NCBI RefSeq assembly: GCF_030272615.1
Contig: NC_081405.1
Location: 650,458,920 to 650,522,919, forward strand
DNA length: 64,000 bases
Source of the DNA: Cryptomeria japonica
Lineage: Eukaryota > Streptophyta > Pinopsida > Cupressales > Cupressaceae
Direction: 5' to 3'
Shown here: piece after piece, positions 11,849-21,485 of the stretch
How positions within the stretch are numbered: position 1 is the stretch's first letter
Layout of the letters: every line of letters starts with the position of its first letter
Translations under genes and position numbers: made by a program
The notes under the pieces: model-generated
Seen by the model: the letters and a program-made list of their open reading frames with translations, nothing else
Database searches by the model: none
What the model was told of the DNA's origin: nothing

Positions 11849-12311
11849 TGTTGGTGTAAATAATTATTCATCATGGATATTATTACACTTACTTAAGTTT
11901 ACTTAGGAAATGCATTTCATAGTAGTTTGGTTATGAGACACTTTGGTGTTTGTGCCACATTGGGATAGTGTGTGTAGGAGAATTTCCACCTTTTATGGTG
12001 TTGATCTTGTTGTCACACTCCACATTCAGTGGGTGATCCACCTCATGTGGAATATTATATTGTTTCTCCTACCTACCCACACCTATTTCCTACCTACCCT
12101 TGTTTCTTATTGAGCCACATGTCATGTTTGTGTTCTCACATATCCATATAGCCTTGCCTATATAAGCAGGCTCATATTCATTATATGTAATGCTTAATGA
12201 TCCAGTTGATCATATTTTTCATCATGATAGAATACAGTTTATTTCTATCATCTATTTTGTTCTCTCTTATTTGTGCTTTCCATTGCCTCTTGATCTTGGC
12301 AAAATCTCACA
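11849..12311 (+). repeat. CopN 3' LTR
   Basis: A 463-bp LTR, equal in length to the 5' copy. Substitutions are few, and several of the differences are C/T or A/G. It ends ATCTCACA and is followed by the TSD AAATT. Confidence 0.92.
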
Positions 12312-13007
12312 AAATTAATAAGCATTTGGTTGTCTTACCGGTTTGCTATGATCATGTGTGTTTGCAGTACCGAAGCTTTCACCAACTTTAAAGCCAAGGT
12401 CATTAGTGTCACCATTTGGTTTTTGATTTTTTAGCAAGTCACCAAGTTCTTTTGAGATTTTCTTGAATTTTTCCTTGTGTTGATTTGCAATAGCCAGTTC
12501 TCTTTTGAAGATACTTTTTTGTCTCATGAGTTCATTTGAGTCATTTTGTGCATGCATCAGATCTGTCTTCAACATATCATTTTCATAACTAAGTCTTGTG
12601 TTTTCACTTGTAGCATCATTCAGTCTTCTAGTCAAGTCTTCTTCATTCTTCTTTCTATCTTCAATTTCTTTACAAAATCTCATAGTCATATCCTGCATAA
12701 CATTCTTTGTTGTCATGTTTTCTTTTTTCAGCTTATTCATCATATCACTAAGAGTTTCCTTTTCATCATTCTCATTTTGCATCTTTTCACAAAGTTATCT
12801 TCTCTTGTTTCTTGCAATGGTAATATTTTCTTGAAGTGCTTGAATAATATCCTGTGCAGCCTTTAGATCATCTTCAGGTTTGATATTTTTCAACTTTTTT
12901 ATATCATAGTCTGATAGAGTTGCTTCTAATTACTTCATCAAGTTTTCCATCTCTACCCGTGTCAAGATCTTCCTCAAGTTGTTAGGCTTCTAAAAATAGA
13001 GGACCAA

Positions 13008-13019
13008 GCTCTTATACCA
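13008..13019 (-). other. CopA primer-binding site
   Basis: The minus strand reads TGGTATAAGAGC, the initiator tRNA-Met PBS with C-to-A and C-to-T type differences from the consensus TGGTATCAGAGC. It lies two bases inside the 5' LTR end. Confidence 0.85.
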
Positions 13020-13021
13020 AT

Positions 13022-13783
13022 TGTTAGGATTCCCAAAGATACTGAGAGGGGGAGATGAATCAGTATCTAACCGATTATATAATTTTCTTAACTAAAAACA
13101 TGTAAAGATATCAATACTGTATACCGGTAAACAAAAAGTAATGTAATAAATGGAGATAACAACAACCACATAAAAAGCACACCATAACATAGTAGTTTAA
13201 TGAGGAAACCCGGTGTGGAAAAAACCTCGGTGGGATTTTTGATCCATAATATTCACTTACTGGCCAATAAGAGAATACTACTGCTACAATAGGGGCTTGC
13301 ACATGCAAGAAGACCAAGTTCCTAGAGCTCACTGCTCAATTACAAAATGGGAAGTCTTGCTGATTTACAAAATGGATTATGCAAATCCAATGTCTTTTAC
13401 TGCTTCAAAATAGCATCTACTATGCCAGATCCAGTACCAGTTTTAGCTCTACTTCGCATAATAGGTCTTCCTTATTTCGCCTATCTACTCTCTTACAAAA
13501 TGTTCTATAATGATCTCATACATATATGAGTCATTTTACAACTTGCCAAGTCGACTTACAATGATTTTACAGTTAATTACAAAATATATTATAAACAAAA
13601 TTCCTGTCGACCTGGGTGCCGGTATACTTTCTTTTACTGCCAGTGTTTTGTGTGCTAGTGTAGAGTCTGTCGTTGCTGGTGCCGATAAATTGTCTTGTCG
13701 GTATCATATGATTGCAAGGTTGCCATGAATGACAAAACCTTCAATCACCTACAATATCTCATTGGAGTGTGCATTTGCCAACA
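13022..13783 (-). repeat. CopA 5' LTR
   Basis: A 762-bp LTR, TGTTAGGATTCCC..TTTGCCAACA in plus-strand orientation, paired with 3156-3912. It is followed by the degenerate TSD ACATC. Confidence 0.9.
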
Positions 13784-14229
13784 ACATCATCTCATGATGT
13801 TGTGGTCCTTATCTTCCTTGCATTTTCATCTGTGAGGCTATGCGAACCATAGGATCTATTCGTGATTTAACACATGATCACCGGAGAAATTACATAAGAC
13901 TTTAGACTTTAGGAAAATTTAGGCACTAGCAGAAAATATTAAAAAGGAACTACCTAGGGTAAATTTCCGTGCAACTTGGGAAAAACCATAAAAGGACTGG
14001 CCAAACACGACTTAATGCTTAGGAAAAGAAAATTGTAACTGACCCTTGGCTCTAAGTGGAAAAAGGTAACACTGAAATATAACAAGCCAAGGGTCTTCTT
14101 TTACAAGACTTAATCAAAAATTCATAATCCCTAAAACCTAAACCCTGAACCTTCATAGAGGGCAAAATAAATCCAGAATGACCAATATTTTGACTCAAGC
14201 ATGAAATTTTTTGTGCACTCATTTTCAGG
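13784..14229. other. Short non-coding stretch between CopA and CopR
   Basis: It continues the host sequence that CopA interrupted (ATCTCATGATG..), then unremarkable AT-rich DNA. I see no gene or element feature. Confidence 0.5.
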
Positions 14230-15177
14230 CCTATCACAACTTTCATTTCCTTCTTCACACTTCTTCTCTTCTTTTGAAAGATCAATACATTTTCACACAT
14301 ATACTCACACTCGAATACAAGATTATTACTTTTATTTATACATGACATCAACCTAATTCTCCAAGGTTCTCTCAACACTCATAAAACAATTATGAAGATA
14401 TAGTTATTGATTAGATATAAATTATCACATGTGGACCAAATCAATGTCAGCTAAGACATAGCATGGACCTAAATCATCACCTACAACATGAAACATCACC
14501 AAGAATTATACCTCAATCATCTGCAACATGCTACAAGCATCTGATCAGTCATGAATATGAATAACACTAACACACTAAAGAAAAACATCAATTATGAGCT
14601 CAACAATTAATATGGACCACCAACACAAAAATCACATGATCCAAAAATATCCACAAGATTCATGAATTACCACTGCAACATCCTCACAACACAAATTACT
14701 AGAATCACCAGTATCATGATATCAAACTTCAAGAACACAAACTGTAATGACTATAAACCTTGAAAAATCACTTGTAGAGCTCCAAACCACAAACCACTTG
14801 AATTGAAGATACACATCAATGTCCCAAACATTCCTCTAAATCTTCAAATCAAGAGATTACAATGTGGAGTAATGCAGATCAAAATACTGACACTCTATCA
14901 CCATTGAGAAAGTGAAAAACTAGCCACAACTTAGATACCCATAACTCACTCAAATATTCAGGTGAACAACTAAAACTTGGATTGAATCAACTACAGACAA
15001 TCCTCTACAAACCCTTTAATCCGCAAACTCTGATCTTCATCATGCTAAATAAACTAACTTAGTGAACTTCACTGCATCATTGTCTTAGACAGAGAAATAT
15101 GTTGACATCAATGACAAGACATATCTCAAATATCTCTCAAGCACATATTGGCAACATACTTCTAATAATCTCCAACA
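14230..15177 (-). repeat. CopR 3' LTR (partial)
   Basis: It ends TCTCCAACA at 15177. On the minus strand the preceding tract reads AAAAAGGGGGATAT, a good PPT (15178-15191). It is alignable with the right-hand two thirds of the CopD LTR and diverged from it. The left part, including the TG terminus, is missing. Confidence 0.75.
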
Positions 15178-15462
15178 ATATCCCCCTTTTTCATTGATGG
15201 CAACATATGATGTGAAAAACAATCAATGGCAAAGAAATCAATAGCTCTCTCTCTTAGACCTTATATATCAAATGACTCTCGCCCAACATGGTTTTTCACA
15301 TGACTCTCTCCCCCTTTGACATCAATGGAAAATTCACATATTTGCAATCAAGCTACAAAACTGACGTACTGAGTACTCTCCTTGAGTACCACCCTCCACT
15401 CATCAATCTGAATCACAATATATGACTGTGAAATGCATTAGAGTGATGCATACCAATGCATC

Positions 15463-16951
15463 TTAGTTCTGATCAGGAGAGGAAATCACCCCTAACTTTC
15501 CTCTAAGATACTCAAAAGTATCCTTAGGTAAAGGCTTCATGAAAATGTCTACAATATAATCCTTTGTAGGCACATACTCCAATTTGACTTGCTTCTCATT
15601 AACCTTATCACTCAAAAAGTGAAACTTGATTGATATATGTTTAGTCTTTGAATGCAACACTAGATTCTTAGAAATGTTAATTGCACTTGAATTGTCACAG
15701 TAGATAGCAATAGGCTCATCATACACTACTATGATATCTTTTAACATCTGCTTCATCCATACCACTTGAGTACAGTTGTTAGGAATAGATAGAGAAATAG
15801 AGTTATTTTTTTTCTCAACCATGAAACCAATCTTTTTCCCAAGAAAAATGCACCACCACTAGTACTCTTTTTGTCATCCACATCTCCTACCTAATCAACA
15901 TCACTAAAAGCACTCAATGTAAAACCATCATCTTTAGGATACCATAGACCAAAATTAATTATTCCTTTCAAATATCTAAAATCTCTTTTGACTGCTACAA
16001 CATGAGATTCCTTAGGCTCAAATTGAAATCTAGCAACAAGACAATTGACATTCATGATATCAGGTCTAGTCTGAGTCAAATAAAGTAATCCACCAATCAT
16101 AGATCTGTATCTATTCTGATTTTCCTTTGGGGAATCATCATCCTTAGCCAACTTACATCTAGTTACCATAGGAGTTCCAACTGGCTTTGAATCTTCCAAA
16201 CTAAACTTCTTCAATAAATTTTTTACATACTTGGACTGAGATATAAAGATTCCTTTTTTTACTGTGTGATTTGTAAACCCAAAAAGAATTTCATCTCTCC
16301 AATCATAGATATTTTAAATTCATTATGCATTTCATTAGAAAATACTTTACACAAACTATCATTCCCTCCAAAGATAATATCAACAACAAAAACTTCAACA
16401 ATTAGAATGTTATCATGATCAATTTTGAAGAACAAATTACTATGAGCAATACCTTTGTTAAATCCTAGCTTCAACAAATACTTATCCAATTTGGCATACC
16501 ATTCTCTTAGCACTTTCTTTAATCTATACAATGCTTTCTTCAACTGACAAACCATATCTCCTTGATCATTCAATTGCAATCTATCTGGTCACTCTATGTA
16601 CACCTCTTCTTCCAATTCACCATTCAATAATGCTGACTTGACATCCATCTGATAGACTTTGAAATCCTTGTAAGAAGAAAGAGAAAGAAACAATCTTACA
16701 GCTTCAATTCTTGCCACCAGAGTAAAAGTCTCTTCAAAATTAATTCCTTCCATTTGAGAATATCCTTTGCAAAAAAGTCTTGCTTTGTTCCTAACAACTT
16801 CACCTTACTCATTCAATTTGTTCTAGAAGACCCATTTAGTTTCAATTATATTTTTGTTCTTAGGTTTGGTAACAAGAATCCATGTATTATTCTTTTCAAT
16901 TTACATCAATTTTTCTTCCATTTCTTTTACCCAATGTTCATCTTTCCATGC
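15463..16951 (-). pseudogene. CopR reverse transcriptase and RNase H
   Basis: From 16951 leftwards come the RT N-terminal motif region, the segment QLKKALYRLKKVLREWYAK (about 16520) and the catalytic region FVVDIIFGGN (about 16350). The usual YVDD is changed to FVVD here, so the enzyme is dead. The connection domain follows (SKPVGTPMVTRCKL, YRSMIGGLLYLTQTRPDI) and then RNase H with YCDNSSAINISKN and HSKTKHISIKFHFL. It ends at a stop at 15463. At least two frameshifts separate the RT, connection and RNase H segments. These domains would copy element RNA into DNA and remove the RNA strand. Confidence 0.9.
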
Positions 16952-18200
16952 TGTAGCATCCTAAAATTGTGACACTTGCAATTTTGACTGCATTTGGGTC
17001 TTCACGATTGCGATGCAACATTGAACCTGAATGGAGACCCCGAAACCTACTTGTGACATCAAAAATTGCATTTTTCTACACCTTGGCCTGATCCCTCCTT
17101 GCACCCTGCTGCCCCGAGAGGTGGGACCATGGTGCCCAGCGCCCTGGTCCTTCAGGACTAGGGCACCTAGTGTCCTAGTCCCCAGGACCATGGCGCCCAA
17201 CACCCTGGTCCCTGGCCCTATTTTGGGCCCGGTCTCTTGTTGGGCATCGGGTCTTTAAGTTTGCAATTTGGAAAATAATGCTTCTAGGTCGGCCTAAGGT
17301 CGTAAAAATTAGTCTCTCAACCCTAATTGACAAGTATATAAACTACATTCCCTCTCCCAAAGGAGAAGGGAGAAAAAACATATGTGGGCAAGACGCGGAA
17401 GCAATATTCAAGCATTCAAGCATTCAAGCATTCCTTCAAGCAATTGAGCATTCTAAGTCTCCATTCAAGGCTGAGTGTTGCATTCAAGACAAGGATTCAA
17501 CCATTGAAGAGGAGATCACATACAACATACAACATACATTACACCTTCGCATGTAAGAATACAAACATTCTTACAACAAGGTATCATTACTTGTTTACAT
17601 TACAAACATTTACATTTACAGCATTCTCATTTCTTGGTTAATTCCAAAACCAGGGTTTGACCTAAAGGCAAACCCCTAATCCCTAACCCCCAAATCATCC
17701 TCTCTTTTCTGTGTGTAGGTTGCAAGTACGTGGCTGTAATTGAAGATCTGGAATCCTTGTGCAGAGACGAACAGATCCACCTTCGTTTCGCGGATTTTTC
17801 GGAGGACCGTGTGCACGTCGGGCGCCATCGTCCCGTCAACTTTCGCTCAAATTTGCAGAACAGCATTGTCTCGACATTTTACTACTAATTCCAGGTCCGC
17901 AGCTTCATCCCGTATCCCTATCTCTATTTATAAGTGAATCTTTCTTGCTTCTACATACATTCCTAGTTCAATCATTCCATCGACATTCTTTACAAAAGAG
18001 GGTATCCTTCCTATCACAACCCTTGAAACTCATTTAGAATCCAATCCTGCATTGTGTGGGATTGGATCTTGTGGGTTTCAGCCCCTCTTTTGAATGTAAA
18101 GTCTCTCCTAAGTGAAAACCATCAACCCTAGTGACCTCCCTTCTCTCTCCTTGGAGTTGGGGAGGGGAGAACAACTAGGGTTCGATTTTTTCACTTTACA
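16952..18200 (+). repeat. GypA 5' LTR
   Basis: A 1,249-bp LTR, TGTAGCATCC..CTTTACA. It contains a GC-rich block (17100-17230) in which GGACCATGG..CCCTGGTCC is repeated twice as short inverted repeats. A TATA-like AAGTATATAAAC lies at 17332-17343, a short ATTCAAGC array at 17406-17432, and a first copy of the GGACCGTGTGCAC module at about 17802. The family matches the GypE LTR in the opposite orientation. Confidence 0.82.
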
Positions 18201-18203
18201 TTT

Positions 18204-18222
18204 TGGTGAACCTGACGTGAAC
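18204..18222 (+). other. GypA primer-binding site
   Basis: TGGTGAACCTGACGTGAAC, three bases after the LTR end. The identical 19-mer follows the GypC LTR (58271-58289), and diverged forms follow GypB and GypE. I do not assign the primer tRNA. Confidence 0.75.
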
Positions 18223-19476
18223 ATCCTCATTCTGATTATTCATGGTTAGATCTGAAAAATTTGCTTCCTTAATTACATTTCCATGTTTGATCTTTTGCAA
18301 ATTTTAGAGGTTGATTGCATAAAAAACCCTAAAAAATTTTTTTTAGTAATTGAGCTTGTGAAATGTTTAATTGTTAATGCTTGTTTCAGAGCTATCCTTC
18401 TATTGCAAATTGTCAATTCATATTTGTGCTTTAATTCTGAAAATTAAGTGGTTAGGTGTCAAAACCCTAATTTTTTAAAACCCTCTTGATTCAACCTTTG
18501 ACTGATAATTTCACTGATCAAAACACCTCCAAATCGGCTGTAACTTTGGATTCCGCAACAAAATCACAATATCTTTCATCCCTGAAAATTTGGAAAAAAG
18601 TTGTGAGGACCGTGTGCACCCCGAGCGCCATTGTCCCTGACATTTTTTCCAAAATTTCGGGAGCTAGATCTTACTGTATTTTTCTGCTAAAATCCAGAAT
18701 TTTGGCTGATTTTATCAATTCTAACACTTTCAAAATTAAAGTCAAAGTTGGTCTAGTGATTGTTTGGATTAAGGCTTATAATCATTCAAAAATTGTTGAA
18801 ATTGAAATTTGTGTTAAAATTGTGTTTCTTACTGTCCTAAATCTGAAAAGTGTGTTGGCATTCATTCAAAATTTCAGTGCTTTATTCAAATTTTTACAAT
18901 TTGTGACTTTTGAAATTAAGTGTTTAATTGCGGCAACTTTGATTTCCGCTTTCAAATTTGAATTTTACATGAAATTGAGTCAACTTTTAAATTTCAAAGC
19001 CTGCATTGCTTTCAGTATTCCCTCTAAAATCATAAAATTCAAAATTCCTATTTCCCTCTCTTTTTCAAAATTCAAATTTTGCATTTTTCAACAATCTTGA
19101 TAGGATTCAATTTTGAGATTGCAACTTTAATTTGGCCTATCTACAGATCGTAAAATCACTCAATTTTTTCAGATTAGCTTTAAAATCATCATAACTTTCA
19201 TCCCTGAAAATTTTGAAAAAAGTTGCGAGGACTGTGTGCACTCTGTTCGCCACGGTCCCTGACATTTTTTCCGAAATTTCGGGAGATTGTCCTGATTGTA
19301 TTCAACAGCTTAACTCTAGGAGATTGGTTGATTTTATTGAAATTTTCTACCTCTAAAATTCAAAATCTTCTTTCTCTCTTTAGTGCATGAGTTTTACAAC
19401 AATAAGCCCTACTTACACTATTCCCATTAGATGAAGCCTTAGAATTAAGTCTTTCCAAGGTTTAATTACTCAGGAG
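18223..19476 (+). other. GypA 5' leader with a reiterated module
   Basis: AT-rich and non-coding. A module running CATCCCTGAAAATTT..GAAAAAAGTTG, then GGACCGTGTGCA, then CCCTGACATTTTTTCC and ATTTCGGGAG occurs at about 18577-18665 and 19198-19287. A related shorter form lies in the LTR at about 17790-17850. An apparent 204-codon frame (18486-19100) is composed of Phe/Lys/Ile from AT-rich sequence and has no domain, so I do not call it a gene. It probably serves as a packaging or translation leader. Confidence 0.6.
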
Positions 19477-21485
19477 ATGGAACCTAATTTGAATGGCCTT
19501 TTTAACGAGGACATGGGTAATTCCTCTAATCCTCTTAATGATGAAGAAGCTCTCCATGAGGTTTCTGTAGAACAACTTTTGAAATTGGATAACCAATTTG
19601 ATGATTTTCGACAATGGATGTCTCAAGAATACCCTGATAGTGAAGCTCTTTCATTAATTGAGGATCTAAAATGTATGATTCAAAGTGATAAGAATGGAAT
19701 TGATATTTTGTGTGGTATTGCACACATTGTGGACTTGAATGTGATGCCTATGAAGAGTTGTGCCAAAACTTTAGGTTATACACAACCTCCTACTCAAGTC
19801 AATCATTCTATTCCTTTGACAACTCCTATTGCTAGTATACCTACTTTTACATCAAACATAATGACTACTTCAATACAAGACATTCCTCCTATGATCACTA
19901 GTCATGGGGGCAATCCCCCTTCTTCAATCAACCCTCTTCCTTCATTCAATCCAACTTCTTCACTCATTCCTTCAATGAGTGTTCCTGTTATATCTCCACA
20001 AACGAACATGACGCAAGGGGGCAATTCATTTAACCATTCCATTCCTCCTTGTAGTGTTCCTCCTTTCCAATCATCTCCTATGACTAACTATCATAGTGTC
20101 CCACCACCTTACTCTCAATCAATACCTTCTTTCAATAACATAATACCTCCATCACAATCTAACACGTCTAATATGAACTCTTCGACTGAAGCGACCATTA
20201 ACAATCTTGCACAAACTATCTCTTCCTTACAGCAACAAATTGCCTCTATGAATCAATCTAAGTTTAGTGTGCCCACATTTGATGTTGCGAGCCCACTTTC
20301 TCTTGACATTGTTTGAGCTATCCCCCCTAAACATGTTGAAATCCCACATTTGGAGCTTTATAATGGTAAGGGTGATCCTCTAACACATGTTAAGACATTT
20401 CAAACAATATGCACTGATTTTGCTTATGACCAAAGGTTGCTTGCAAAACTGTTTACTAGAACATTAAGAGATAAAGCCCTACAATGGTATTGCTTGTTGC
20501 CTTCTTATTTTATTTCTTCTTTCGAACAACTTGCAAATACTTTTATTCAACAATTTCAAAATAATATAAGTCCTAAAGTTACTTTGATTGATTTAATGCA
20601 TTGTAAACAAGGTGTTAAAGAAAGAGTGACTGATTTCATTGGTAGATATAAGCATTTGTATGCTCAAATTTCTTTTCTAGTACCTGACAATGATATTCAA
20701 AGAATCTTTATTTCTAATTTACAAAAAGATATTAGGGAAAAACTACTGTTTTCTGAGTTTACTTCTTTCCAACAGTTGTGCGCAACTCTTCACAATTATC
20801 AACTGACTGTGAGTCAAATGGAACAAGCAAATCCTATGGCTCCGAGTGATAAGGGTGATAGTAGTCAACAACCATTTGGGAAGTTTAAACCGAACAGAGA
20901 GTCAATTAAATTCAATGGAAACATCATCAACAACAATGTGAATGCAGCATTAGGTGTGCCTCCTATTTCTAAGTTTTTCAAGAAAGAAAGAAAGTTTGCT
21001 CCTTTGAATGAATCATTGCATAGTATTATGAATAAGTTATTGGAACAAAATGTGCTTACTCTCCCTCCTATAAGGCAAATAAATCCTGCAAAGATTACTT
21101 CACCCTATTTTGATAACAAATTTTTTTGTCAATTTCATCGTCAACCTGGGCATGATACTGAAAAATGTTTTGCTTTAAAGGGTAAAATTCAAGATTTGAT
21201 TGATAATAATACTATCTCTGTTTCTTGTGTGAATGATAAAGGCAACACATCTGTAGCTCCTCCTAACCAAAATCTTAATATTTTTACTTATCCATTACCT
21301 TCTCATACCTCTAATGTGATTGATACTAATGATTCCTCTGTCTCACCTGATGATCTTGTGTCTATGACTCCGAATGTGATTAACTTTGTAGAGCAGCAAA
21401 AAATCCCTAAAGAACCTTCCATCACATTTGATCCCAGTGAAACTATCATTCATCTTCCTTCATCTTCATTCATCTTATTTCAGTA
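19477..21485 (+). pseudogene. GypA gag
   Basis: The start is the ATG at 19477. One frame runs about 670 codons with a single TGA at 20314-20316, in a position where Arg (CGA) would fit. The N-terminal 280 residues are low complexity (Pro/Ser/Asn-rich) after an acidic start. The retrotransposon gag core lies at about 20350-20800 (ALQWYCLLPSYF, FEQLANTFIQQF). A gypsy-type nucleocapsid motif FCQFHRQPGHDTEKC lies at about 21124-21168, where the second position of the knuckle is His instead of Cys. The coding sequence ends at the junction with CopB. The product would be the capsid/nucleocapsid of a virus-like particle. Confidence 0.85.

Larger units (their letters stand above)
8086..12311 (+). mobile_element. 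CopN: gag/protease-only copia element nested in CopA
   Basis: A complete 4,226-bp element on the plus strand inside CopA gag. The two LTRs are 463 bp each, with a perfect 5-bp TSD AAATT at 8081-8085 and 12312-12316. The PBS is TGGTATCAGAGC (complement of initiator tRNA-Met) and the PPT is TTAAGAGGGGG. Coding capacity is gag, zinc knuckle, retropepsin active site and a stub of the pre-integrase domain. Integrase, RT and RNase H are absent. This layout matches the class described as TR-GAG elements. The LTRs differ at roughly seven sites by eye, so the insertion is younger than CopA, whose LTRs are more diverged. Confidence 0.93.
7560..13005 (-). pseudogene. CopA gag: coiled coil plus four zinc knuckles, interrupted by CopN
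   Basis: Reading leftwards from the PBS there is a short N-terminal segment and then a long Lys/Glu-rich coiled coil (about 12960-12400). The frame continues to the CopN target site at 12312 and resumes at 8085, where CopN sits inside the codons just before the first knuckle. Four CCHC-type knuckles follow: CFNYNKYGHRENKC, CSKCNKIGHNLENY, one around CYVCG..FNQC, and YACNKIGHIAKFY. Three have lost at least one cysteine to Tyr. The frame is broken by several stops and one frameshift near 7840. A hydrophilic tail ends near 7560 with no protease motif after it. Gag is the capsid/nucleocapsid protein that packages element RNA. Four knuckles is more than the usual one or two in copia gags. Confidence 0.75.
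3156..13783 (-). mobile_element. CopA: non-autonomous Ty1/copia-type LTR retrotransposon
   Basis: A complete element on the minus strand. The LTRs are 3156-3912 (3') and 13022-13783 (5'), both TG..CA. A tRNA-iMet-type PBS abuts the 5' LTR and a purine tract abuts the 3' LTR. The flanks are GCATC (3151-3155) and ACATC (13784-13788), a 5-bp TSD with one mismatch. Host sequence is continuous across the element when compared with the duplicated motif at 2857. The internal region holds a zinc-knuckle gag and then an unrelated large ORF. No protease, integrase, reverse transcriptase or RNase H is visible, so it must have used enzymes from a related element. It is split by CopN (8086-12311); without CopN the element is about 6.4 kb. 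Confidence 0.9.
14230..16951 (-). mobile_element. CopR: truncated copia element, 3' half
   Basis: A minus-strand fragment holding RT, RNase H, PPT and a 3' LTR. The LTR is cut at its left side near 14230, and the coding region is cut at 16951 where the GypA LTR begins. The LTR is of the same family as that of CopD (41245-42563), sharing alignable stretches over about 900 bp. CopR may therefore be the missing 3' part of CopD, or a second copy. Confidence 0.75.
16952..21485 (+). mobile_element. GypA: truncated Ty3/gypsy element, 5' part
   Basis: A plus-strand element with a 5' LTR (16952-18200), a PBS at 18204, a 1.25-kb leader and a gag ending at about 21485. At that point it abuts the truncated RT of CopB. 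No protease, RT, integrase or 3' LTR is present, so no TSD can be checked. The left edge cuts directly into CopR RT, so GypA either inserted into CopR or arrived with a rearrangement. Confidence 0.85.

Noticed and set aside
18486-19100. A 204-codon plus-strand open frame in the GypA leader
   Set aside because: Composition is Phe/Lys/Ile/Ser from AT-rich DNA, it includes one copy of a non-coding repeated module, and no domain or conserved counterpart is visible.
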